A program made the translations under genes and the position numbers. A stretch of DNA of 33,694 nucleotides from Streptomyces apricus (GTDB lineage Bacteria > Actinomycetota > Actinomycetes > Streptomycetales > Streptomycetaceae): the NCBI RefSeq assembly GCF_008369065.1, contig NZ_VDFC01000048.1, positions 39,291 through 72,984 of the forward strand, read 5' to 3'. Below, piece by piece: positions 1 to 8,695 of the stretch. The notes beneath the pieces were generated by a model that was given only the letters and a program-made list of their open reading frames with translations, was not told the origin of the DNA and ran no database searches. The stretch's first letter is position 1; every line of letters starts with the position of its first letter.

Positions 1-1816
<1,816 letters not shown>

Positions 1817-1844
1817 GGAAGGGGGCGGAGCGGGGCCGCCGGGG

Positions 1845-3140
1845 TCACTTCGGGCGCAGGTCCACGATGCGCCTGATCTTGCCCACCGACCGCTCCAGCG
1901 ACTCCGGCTCGACGATCTCGACCCGGGCCGAGACGCCGATGCCGTCCTTCACGGCCGCCGCGATGGCGCGCGCGGCCGTGTCGCGGGTCTCCGGCGTGGC
2001 CCCGGCGCGCGCCTCGGCCCGTACGGTGAGCGCGTCGAGGCGGCCCTCGCGGGTCAGCCGGAGCTGGAAGTGCGGGGCGACCCCCGGGGTGCGCAGGACG
2101 ATCTCCTCGACCTGGGTGGGGAAGAGGTTCACGCCGCGCACGATGACCAGGTCGTCGCTGCGGCCGGTGACCTTCGCCATGCGGCGGAAGACCCGGGCCG
2201 TGCCGGGCATCAACCGCGTCAGGTCCCGGGTCCGGTAGCGGACGACCGGCATCGCCTCCTTGGTGAGGGAGGTGAACACCAGCTCGCCCTCCGCGCCGTC
2301 CGGCAGCACCTCGCCCGTGAGCGGGTCCACGACCTCCGGGTAGAAGTGGTCCTCCCAGACGTGCAGTCCGTCCTTCGTCTCCACGCACTCCTGGGCCACC
2401 CCGGGGCCGATGACCTCCGACAGCCCGTATATGTCGACGGCGTCGATGGCGAACCGCTCCTCGATCTCCCGGCGCATCTCCTCGGTCCAGGGCTCGGCGC
2501 CGAAGACGCCGACGCGCAGCGAGGTCGTGCGCGGGTCCACGCCCTGCCGCTCGAACTCGTCGAGGAGCGTCAGCATGTAGGAGGGCGTCACCATGATGAT
2601 CCCGGGCTTCAGGTCCTGGATCAGCTGGACCTGCCGGGCCGTCATGCCGCCGGATGCCGGGACGACCGTGCAGCCGAGCCGCTCGGCGCCGTAGTGCGCG
2701 CCGAGCCCGCCGGTGAACAGGCCGTAGCCGTAGGCGATATGGGCGATGTCACCGGGCCGCCCGCCCGCCGCGCGGATCGAGCGGGCCACCATGTCGGACC
2801 ACATGGAGAGGTCGTTCTCGGTGTAGCCGACGACGGTGGGGCGTCCCGTGGTGCCGCTGGAGGCGTGGATGCGGCGGATGCGCTCCCGGGGCACGGCGAA
2901 CATCCCGTACGGGTAGTTCTCGCGCAGGTCGGCCTTGGTGGTGAAGGGGAAGCGGGCCAGGTCGGCGAGTGAGCCGCAGTCCTCGGGCCGCAGCCCCGCC
3001 TTGTCGAAGGCGTCGCGGTAGAACGGCACGTTCTCGTAGGCGTGCCGCAGGGTGTTCCTGAGCCGCTCCAGCTGGAGCGCGCGCAGAGCGTCCGCGTCGA
3101 GCAGCTCACCGGCGTCCAGCAGGTCCGTCGAGTCCGCCAC
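1845..3140 (-). CDS. paaK: Phenylacetate-CoA ligase
   Basis: This 431-residue protein has the usual length for PaaK, an ANL-superfamily enzyme that uses ATP to make phenylacetyl-CoA, the first step of the aerobic phenylacetate pathway. Visible motifs are the P-loop SSGTTGRPTVVGYT (about residues 94-107), the YGLSEVIGPG segment, the RYRTRDLTRL hinge region and a C-terminal SVGKIRRI with the likely catalytic Lys. The start is GTG at 3140, preceded by GAGGAGAAG at good spacing. No other paa gene (oxygenase subunits, paaG/Z) lies within the window, so it looks like a single-gene unit. A TetR-type palindrome 31 bp upstream of the start suggests ligand-controlled repression. Confidence 0.95.
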   Translation of the reverse strand: MADSTDLLDAGELLDADALRALQLERLRNTLRHAYENVPFYRDAFDKAGLRPEDCGSLADLARFPFTTKADLRENYPYGMFAVPRERIRRIHASSGTTGRPTVVGYTENDLSMWSDMVARSIRAAGGRPGDIAHIAYGYGLFTGGLGAHYGAERLGCTVVPASGGMTARQVQLIQDLKPGIIMVTPSYMLTLLDEFERQGVDPRTTSLRVGVFGAEPWTEEMRREIEERFAIDAVDIYGLSEVIGPGVAQECVETKDGLHVWEDHFYPEVVDPLTGEVLPDGAEGELVFTSLTKEAMPVVRYRTRDLTRLMPGTARVFRRMAKVTGRSDDLVIVRGVNLFPTQVEEIVLRTPGVAPHFQLRLTREGRLDALTVRAEARAGATPETRDTAARAIAAAVKDGIGVSARVEIVEPESLERSVGKIRRIVDLRPK

Positions 3141-3171
3141 AGGCCCTTCTCCTCACACGCGAGCATTCCGG

Positions 3172-3191
3172 ACGACCGATCATTCGGTCGT
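3172..3191. promoter_or_regulatory. TetR-type operator over the paaK promoter
   Basis: ACGACCGATCATTCGGTCGT is a perfect 8-bp inverted repeat with a 4-bp centre. On the reverse strand it overlaps a possible promoter: TTGATC (3206-3201), a 16-bp spacer, and AATGAT (3184-3179). A repressor bound here would cover -10 and +1 of paaK. The ACCGA...TCGGT half-sites are typical of TetR-family operators, including those of PaaR-type regulators (family knowledge). The regulator gene itself is not in the window. Confidence 0.7.
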
Positions 3192-3317
3192 GCCGTCGGG
3201 GATCAAGTAATCCAGCCGTACGGGCGGCCGTCAAGGAGTGCGGCGGGAACCGGTCCGCCCCGCCGGCCCTCTTCCCTGCCGAGCGGACGTCCGGCGTCCG
3301 GGAGAGGGAGGGTACGG

Positions 3318-3797
3318 GTGACACGCACCGGCAGGAGGGCCGTCAGGGCGGGCGGACTGGTCGCCGTACTGGCACTGGCCTGTCTCGGCTGCGGCGCGGG
3401 GCCGACGGCCTCCGACGGCCGTGGGCCGTCCGAGCGCGCGGGGGACGCGGGCACGCGGACCGGCGCGAAGAAGGTGCCGTGCCGCGAGGCCCTGCGCTTC
3501 GCGGACCAGGAGCGGCTGCCCGCCGGGGCCGAGGACGCCACCTGCGCCGTGCACCACGGCATCGACACGCTCTACGACATCCGGTTCCGGATCGCCGGGA
3601 CCGGGCTCGACCGCTGGCTGGCCGCCACCCACCCCGGCCTGGAGCTGCGTACGCACTGCGTCCAGGAGGACGCCGACCGCTGCGGGAACCTGACCCTGGA
3701 CCCGTACGCCGAAGGGGGCGCCGTGGCGGTGGAGCTGACGGTGCGGGACGAGGACGACGGCCGTGTCCTCGTGCACTACCGGCCCTTCGACACCTGA
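3318..3797 (+). CDS. Small secreted or lipoprotein-like hypothetical protein
   Basis: A 159-residue protein starts at GTG 3318, just after a strong GGAGAGGGAGGG ribosome-binding site. The N-terminus is basic (TRTGRRAVRAGG), followed by a hydrophobic stretch ending in ALACLGCG, which looks like a secretion signal. The cysteines could be lipidated, but neither matches the lipobox well because Leu is not at -3. The mature part contains several Cys residues (CREAL, CAVHH, HCVQEDADRCG) that could form disulfides, and no domain I recognise. It stands alone between the paaK and acyl-CoA synthetase genes, pointing away from paaK and converging on the synthetase with a 50-bp gap. Confidence 0.75.
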   Translation: MTRTGRRAVRAGGLVAVLALACLGCGAGPTASDGRGPSERAGDAGTRTGAKKVPCREALRFADQERLPAGAEDATCAVHHGIDTLYDIRFRIAGTGLDRWLAATHPGLELRTHCVQEDADRCGNLTLDPYAEGGAVAVELTVRDEDDGRVLVHYRPFDT

Positions 3798-3847
3798 GCG
3801 CGCCGTCGGCGCCCCTCGGTGCGAGGCCGCCTCGGCGGGAGGTCGCC

Positions 3848-5473
3848 TCAGCGCGAGGCCGCCGCGTCCGCCGCCACGGCCCGCGCCCACCGGTAGTCCG
3901 CCTTGCCGCTCGGGGACCGCTGGATCGACTCGGTGACCACCAGCCGTCGGGGGATCTTGTAGCCCGCGAGCCGGGTACGGCAGTGCGTGCGGAGCTCGTC
4001 CAGCGAGAGCGGGCCCGCACCCTCGCGCAACTGCACCACGGCCGCCACGTGGTTGCCCCACGTCTCGTCGGGCACTCCGGCCACCAGGACGTCGTACACG
4101 TCCGGGTGCGACTTGAGCGCCTGCTCGACCTCCTCCGGATAGACCTTCTCGCCACCGGTGTTGATGCACTGCGAGCCGCGGCCCAGGACGGTGACGACGC
4201 CCTCCTCGTCGACGGTCGCCATGTCGCCGAGCAGCACCCACCGCTCGCCGTCCTTCTCGAAGAAGGTCTCGGCGGTCTTCGCCGGGTCGTTGTAGTAGCC
4301 GAGCGGCACGTGCCCGCGCTGCGCGATGCGTCCGGGCTCCCCCACGGCGACCGGCTCGCGGGTCGCCGGATCGACCACCCACGTGCGGGAGTTGACCTGG
4401 ATGCGGAAGCCGCGTCCCGGACCCGAGTCGGCGGTCGCCGTGCCGTTGAAGCCCGACTCGGAGGACCCGAAGTTGTCGAGCAGCAGCGCGTTCGGGACGA
4501 GGGCCTGGAACTGCGCGCGCACCGTCTCCGACATGATCGCGCCGGACGAGGAGACGCTGAACAGGGAGGAGCAGTCGGTGCCCTTCAGCGGCCCGTTCAG
4601 GGCGTCGATCAGCGGCCGCAGCATCGCGTCGCCGACCAGCGACACACTGGTGACCTTCTCCTTCTCGATGGTCCGCAGCACCTCCTGGGGCACGAACTTG
4701 CTGTGGACGACGACACGCTGCCCGAAGTGGAAGCCGACGAAGACGGTCAGGGTGGAGGTGCCGTGCATGAGCGGCGCCGTGGGGAAGAAGGTGATCCCGT
4801 CGCCGCCGGCCGCGACCCGCTCGGCCAGCTCCTCCGGTGCCTTCACCGGCTCGCCGGTCGGGGCGCCGCCGCCCAGCCCCGCGAAGAACAGGTCCTCCTG
4901 CCGCCACATCACCCCCTTCGGCATCCCGGTCGTGCCGCCGGTGTAGATGATGAACTGGTCGTCGGCCGAACGCGCCGGGAAACCGCGCTCCGGGGAGGCG
5001 GCGGCCTCGGCGTCCGCGAAGTCCACCGCGGGTAAGGGCGGCGCGTCCGGCGCCGGGACGCCCACCCGTACGAGATGGCGCAGCTTCGGCGCGCGCGGGA
5101 GGGCCGCCGCGACCCGTCCGGTGAACTCCGCGTCGAAGACCAGCGCCACCAGGTCCGCGTCCCGGTAGAGGTAGGTCAACTCCTCCTCGATGTAACGGTA
5201 GTTGACGTTGACCGGCACGATCCGCGCCTTCAGGCAGCCGAGGACCGTCTGCAGGTACTCGATGCCGTTGTAGAGGTGCAGCCCCAGGTGCTCGCCGGGG
5301 CGGATGCCGGCGTCGATCAGGTGGTGGGCCGCGCGGTCGGCCGCCGCGTCCAGCTGCGCGTACGTCAGGCGCCGCTCGGCTCCCGTGCCCGGGTGGTCGA
5401 TGTGGACGAGCGCCTCGCGGTCCGGGACCACGTCGACGACCGACTCGAACAGGTCGGCAAGGTTGTACTCCAC
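3848..5473 (-). CDS. Acyl-CoA synthetase, FadD3/FadD17/FadD19-like
   Basis: This 541-residue ANL-superfamily enzyme should adenylate a carboxylic acid and transfer it to CoA. Motifs are the P-loop YTGGTTGMPKGVMW (residues 177-190), FGSSESGF, the GDMATVDEEG hinge, INTGGEKVYPEEVE and the C-terminal PSGKADYRWA with the likely catalytic Lys524. The GTG start at 5473 follows AGGAGGAAC; the frame stays open far upstream but that extension has no coding character. The wording of the motifs resembles actinobacterial FadD3/17/19 steroid-type ligases more than fatty-acid FadD, and the divergent crotonase/DUF35/Ltp genes support this. A sterol side-chain acid is my best guess for the substrate; another branched or cyclic acid is possible. 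Confidence 0.9.
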   Translation of the reverse strand: MEYNLADLFESVVDVVPDREALVHIDHPGTGAERRLTYAQLDAAADRAAHHLIDAGIRPGEHLGLHLYNGIEYLQTVLGCLKARIVPVNVNYRYIEEELTYLYRDADLVALVFDAEFTGRVAAALPRAPKLRHLVRVGVPAPDAPPLPAVDFADAEAAASPERGFPARSADDQFIIYTGGTTGMPKGVMWRQEDLFFAGLGGGAPTGEPVKAPEELAERVAAGGDGITFFPTAPLMHGTSTLTVFVGFHFGQRVVVHSKFVPQEVLRTIEKEKVTSVSLVGDAMLRPLIDALNGPLKGTDCSSLFSVSSSGAIMSETVRAQFQALVPNALLLDNFGSSESGFNGTATADSGPGRGFRIQVNSRTWVVDPATREPVAVGEPGRIAQRGHVPLGYYNDPAKTAETFFEKDGERWVLLGDMATVDEEGVVTVLGRGSQCINTGGEKVYPEEVEQALKSHPDVYDVLVAGVPDETWGNHVAAVVQLREGAGPLSLDELRTHCRTRLAGYKIPRRLVVTESIQRSPSGKADYRWARAVAADAAASR

Positions 5474-5589
5474 CGTTCCTCCTGACCCGGCAGCCGTCGG
5501 CCACCACTCGACGAGTGGGCGCGCGTCATCGCTTCGCCGGTCATCAGAGCAAAGGCCGCCACAGCTGTGAAGGGTCCGCGCGGAGAAAA

Positions 5590-5606
5590 TCTGACTGTCT
5601 GTCAGA
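5590..5606. promoter_or_regulatory. Inverted repeat between divergent acyl-CoA synthetase and crotonase genes
   Basis: TCTGAC-tgtct-GTCAGA is a perfect 6-bp inverted repeat with a 5-bp spacer, set in an unusually A-rich patch for this genome. It lies within the 208-bp divergent intergenic region. Just downstream on the + strand is TTGTAC (5613-5618), with a weak -10 (CAACCT, 5636-5641) at 17-bp spacing. Probably a TetR-type operator controlling both directions; it does not match the KstR or KstR2 consensus as I know them. Confidence 0.5.
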
Positions 5607-5681
5607 AAACCCTTGTACTGCTTCCCCGCCTCCTGCAACCTGTTCTCGTTCCTGATACGGGCCGGAGACGGGAGGACGGCG

Positions 5682-6482
5682 ATGGGTGGGACGGAACACC
5701 TCACCGTGCAGCGCGAAGGCGCCACACTGGTGCTCACGCTCAACAGGCCCGAGGCCAAGAACGCGCTCTCGCTGCCGATGCTCGTCGGTCTCCACGACGG
5801 CTGGATCGAGGCCGACGAGGACGACACCGTCCGCTCCGTCGTCCTGACCGGCGCGGGCGGCGCGTTCTGCGCCGGCATGGACCTCAAGGCCCTCGCGGGC
5901 GGGCAGATGGAAGGGCAGGAGCACCGGGACCGCCTCAAGGCCGACCCCGACCTGCACTGGAAGGCGATGCTGCGCCACCACCGGCCGCGCAAACCCGTGA
6001 TCGCGGCGGTGGAGGGCCACTGCGTGGCCGGCGGCACCGAGATCCTCCAGGGGACCGACATCAGGGTCGCCGGGGAGTCCGCCGTGTTCGGGCTCTTCGA
6101 GGTGCGGCGCGGACTGTTCCCCATCGGCGGCTCGACGGTGCGGCTGCAGCGGCAGATCCCGCGCACGCACGCGCTGGAGATGCTGCTGACCGGGCGTCCG
6201 TACACGGCGCGGGAGGCCGCGGACATCGGGCTGATCGGGCACGTGGTGCCCGACGGGAGCGCGCTGGAGAAGGCCCTGTCCATCGCCGGGCAGATCAACG
6301 CCTGCGGGCCGCTCGCCGTCGAGGCGGTGAAGGCCTCCGTGTACGAGACCGCGCAGATGACCGAGTCGGAGGGACTCGCCGCCGAGCTGAAGCGGGGGTG
6401 GCCGGTCTTCGACACGGCCGATGCGGAGGAGGGGGCCCGGGCCTTCAGTGAGCGGCGTCCGGCCGTGTTCCGGCGGAAGTGA
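5682..6482 (+). CDS. Enoyl-CoA hydratase/crotonase-family protein (EchA19-like)
   Basis: A 266-residue crotonase of normal length. The start ATG 5682 follows GGGAGGA. The oxyanion-hole motif GAGGAFCAGMDLKAL and the segment GHCVAGGTEILQGTDIRVAGESAVFGLFEVRRG are visible. The Glu of GGTE and the Glu of GLFEVRRG align with the two catalytic glutamates of enoyl-CoA hydratase, so hydration of a 2-enoyl-CoA is plausible. It is the first gene of a + strand group leading to the DUF35 and Ltp genes and diverges from the acyl-CoA synthetase, consistent with a shared catabolic pathway. EchA19-type function in sterol side-chain breakdown is inferred from neighbours; a general fatty-acid role cannot be excluded. 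Confidence 0.9.
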   Translation: MGGTEHLTVQREGATLVLTLNRPEAKNALSLPMLVGLHDGWIEADEDDTVRSVVLTGAGGAFCAGMDLKALAGGQMEGQEHRDRLKADPDLHWKAMLRHHRPRKPVIAAVEGHCVAGGTEILQGTDIRVAGESAVFGLFEVRRGLFPIGGSTVRLQRQIPRTHALEMLLTGRPYTAREAADIGLIGHVVPDGSALEKALSIAGQINACGPLAVEAVKASVYETAQMTESEGLAAELKRGWPVFDTADAEEGARAFSERRPAVFRRK

Positions 6483-6589
6483 CGGTGGCTCCGCCGGCAG
6501 TGACGTTTCGCTCCGCGGCCGGGTCGTTCGCCTGCCGCGGGTTCGTTGTGGCCAGGCGCGCCCACGCGGCGGAGCCGCATATCGATACA

Positions 6590-6620
6590 GCCCCGCGCCC
6601 CTTACGGGGCCCAAGGCCCC
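6590..6620 (+). promoter_or_regulatory. Two mutually exclusive hairpins in the leader of the DUF35-Ltp genes
   Basis: GCCCCG (6590-6595) can pair with CGGGGC (6605-6610). Alternatively GGGGCC (6606-6611) can pair with GGCCCC (6615-6620) around a CAA loop. Both use the same G tract, so they exclude each other. The second hairpin ends 7 nt before the AGGAG of the next gene. An AT-rich patch (CATATCGATACA, about 6578-6589) just upstream may be a promoter -10 region. Confidence 0.4.
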
Positions 6621-6637
6621 CTGTACGAGGAGATGCC

Positions 6638-7594
6638 GTGCCCGAAGTCCTGAAAGCGCCCCTCGTCGTCGAGTTCCCGTTCACCCGGTCCCTCGGGCCT
6701 GTGCAGAGCGCGTTCCTCAGCGGGCTGCGGGAGCGGGTCGTGCTCGGGGTGCGGACCGGGGACGGGCGGGTCCTCGTCCCGCCCGTCGAGTACGACCCCG
6801 TCACCTCCGAGGAACTGGGCGAGCTCGTCGAGGTCGCCCTCACCGGGACCGTCACCACCTGGGCCTGGAACCACGAGCCCCGCCGGGGACAGCCGCTCGA
6901 CCGGCCTTTCGCCTGGGTGCTGGTGCGGCTGGACGGCGCCGACACCGCACTGCTCCACGCCCTCGACGCACCGGACGGGCCCGACTCCGTACGCACCGGG
7001 ATGCGGGTGCGGGTCCGCTGGGCCGAGGACCGCTCCGGCGCCGTCACGGACATCGCCTGCTTCGAGCCGTACGAGGCCGGGCAGGCGGCAGCGGCGCACG
7101 CGCCCACCGTCCACGACGGGCGGTTCGCGGACCCCGTCACCGGCATCGTCGCGCCCGCCCGGCTCGACTACACCTATGCGCCCGGCCGCGCCCAGTCCGC
7201 CCACCTGCACGCGCTCGCCGAGCGGCGGGTCGTCGGGGAGCGCTGCCCGTCGTGCCGCAAGGTCTACGTCCCGCCGAGGGGCGCCTGCCCCACCTGCGGC
7301 GTGGCCACCTCGGAACGGGTCGAGGTGGGGCCGCGCGGCACCGTCACCACCTACTGCATCGTCAACATCAAGGCGAAGAACCTCGACATCGAGGTGCCGT
7401 ACGTCTACGCGCACATCGCCCTGGACGGCGCCGACCTCGCCCTGCACGGCCGGATCGGCGGCATCCCGTACGACCAGGTGCGCATGGGCCTGCGGGTCGA
7501 GCCGGTGTGGCCGGACGGGGGCGGCCATCCGGACCACTACCGGCCCACCGGCGAACCCGACGCGGACTACGAGACGTACAAGGAGCTGTTGTAG
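6638..7594 (+). CDS. Zn-ribbon/OB-fold DUF35 protein with duplicated domain, partner of thiolase-like Ltp
   Basis: A 318-residue protein starts at GTG 6638 after ACGAGGAG. It looks like two DUF35 units. The N-terminal half (residues ~20-145) has the OB-fold pattern GTVTTWAWNHEP...FAWVLVRLDGADTALLHALD but no zinc cysteines. The C-terminal half (~185-300) has a full rubredoxin-like ribbon, CPSC...CPTC (Cys203, 206, 217, 220), followed by an OB fold (GTVTTYCIVNIKAKNLD...PYVYAHIALDGADLALHGRI). Single-domain relatives are obligate partners of thiolase-like enzymes, for example ChsH2 DUF35 with Ltp2 in sterol side-chain retro-aldol cleavage. The next gene begins on the base after its stop codon, so translation is probably coupled. 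Confidence 0.85.
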   Translation: MPEVLKAPLVVEFPFTRSLGPVQSAFLSGLRERVVLGVRTGDGRVLVPPVEYDPVTSEELGELVEVALTGTVTTWAWNHEPRRGQPLDRPFAWVLVRLDGADTALLHALDAPDGPDSVRTGMRVRVRWAEDRSGAVTDIACFEPYEAGQAAAAHAPTVHDGRFADPVTGIVAPARLDYTYAPGRAQSAHLHALAERRVVGERCPSCRKVYVPPRGACPTCGVATSERVEVGPRGTVTTYCIVNIKAKNLDIEVPYVYAHIALDGADLALHGRIGGIPYDQVRMGLRVEPVWPDGGGHPDHYRPTGEPDADYETYKELL

Positions 7595-8695
7595 ATGCCC
7601 GCACCGATGCCCACGTCCGGGGCCGCACCGAGGTCAGTTCCCCGCCCGCTCAGGGATATCGCCGTCGTCGCCTTCGCGCAGACCGACCACCTGCGCACCA
7701 GCGACGAGCTCTCCGAGGTGGAGATGCTCATGCCGGTCCTGCACCGGGTACTGGCGCAGACCGGGCTGCGCACCGGTGACATCGGTTTCACCTGCTCCGG
7801 TTCCAGCGACTACCTCGCGGGCCGGGCATTCTCCTTCACCATGGCCCTGGACGGTGTGGGGGCCTGGCCGCCGATCTCCGAGTCGCACGTCGAGATGGAC
7901 GGCGCGTGGGCGCTGTACGAGGCCTGGACGAAACTCCTCACCGGCGACGCGGACACCGCGCTCGTGTACGCGTACGGCAAGTCGTCCCCCGGGTCCGTGC
8001 GCGACGTGCTCACCCGGCAGCTCGACCCGTACTACCTCGCACCGCTGTGGCCCGACTCCGTCGCCCTGGCCGCCCTCCAGGCGCAGGCGCTCATCGACGC
8101 GGGCGACACGGACGAGCCCGCGCTGGCCGCCGTCGCGTCCCGCAACCGCGCCTCGGCCGCCGGCAACCCCCACGCCCAGTTGCGGGGCCCGGTGCCGCAG
8201 GGTGACTACGTCGTGCGCCCGCTGCGTATCGGCGACTGCCCGCCTGTCGGGGACGGGGCCGCCGCCGTGGTCCTCGCCGCGGGGGAGCGGGCGCGCGACC
8301 TGTGCGAGCGGCCCGCGTGGATACGGGGCATCGACCACCGCGTCGAGGCGCACGGCCTGGGCGTACGGGATCTCACCGACTCCCCGTCCGCGCGGCTGGC
8401 GGCGGAGCGGGCCGGGGCCTTCGAACGCCCCGTCGACACCGCCGAGCTGCACGCCCCGTTCAGCTCCCAGGAAGTGGTGCTGCGCAAGGCGCTGCGGCTG
8501 GACGACCGGGTCCACGTCAATCCGTCCGGGGGAGCGCTCGCCGCCCACCCGATCATGGCCGCGGGCCTGATCCGCATCGGGGAGGCGGCCGAGCGGATCC
8601 GGCGCGGGGACTCGGACCGGGCGCTGGCACACGCCACCTCGGGCCCCTGCCTGCAACAGAACCTGGTCGCCGTACTGGAAGGGGACCCGCGATGA
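7595..8695 (+). CDS. Thiolase-like 'lipid-transfer' enzyme, first of a pair
   Basis: A 366-residue thiolase-fold protein. ATG 7595 follows directly on the TAG of the DUF35 gene, and AGGAG inside that gene serves as the ribosome-binding site. The fold is recognisable from DIGFTCSGSSDYLAG, the PVGDGAAAVVLA segment and VNPSGGALAAHPIMAAGLIRIGEA near the C-terminus. At the place of the nucleophilic Cys of true thiolases the sequence reads SHVEMDGAWALYEA, so thiolytic cleavage is unlikely. The His of the GGxxxxHP motif is kept. Paired Ltp proteins with DUF35 partners act as aldol lyases on steroid side-chain CoA esters. Its gene overlaps the next by 4 bp (ATGA), so the two probably form a heteromer. 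Confidence 0.85.
   Translation: MPAPMPTSGAAPRSVPRPLRDIAVVAFAQTDHLRTSDELSEVEMLMPVLHRVLAQTGLRTGDIGFTCSGSSDYLAGRAFSFTMALDGVGAWPPISESHVEMDGAWALYEAWTKLLTGDADTALVYAYGKSSPGSVRDVLTRQLDPYYLAPLWPDSVALAALQAQALIDAGDTDEPALAAVASRNRASAAGNPHAQLRGPVPQGDYVVRPLRIGDCPPVGDGAAAVVLAAGERARDLCERPAWIRGIDHRVEAHGLGVRDLTDSPSARLAAERAGAFERPVDTAELHAPFSSQEVVLRKALRLDDRVHVNPSGGALAAHPIMAAGLIRIGEAAERIRRGDSDRALAHATSGPCLQQNLVAVLEGDPR

Noticed and set aside
3798..3847. Terminator between the small secreted protein and the acyl-CoA synthetase
   Set aside because: Several short GC-rich stems are possible (such as CCTCG-gtg-CGAGG at 3814-3826), but none is long enough to call with confidence.
3848..6580. A 910-residue reverse-strand reading frame covering the acyl-CoA synthetase and the opposite strand of the crotonase
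   Set aside because: Only the part from 5473 down has a ribosome-binding site and family motifs; the rest is the antisense of the crotonase gene in GC-rich DNA.
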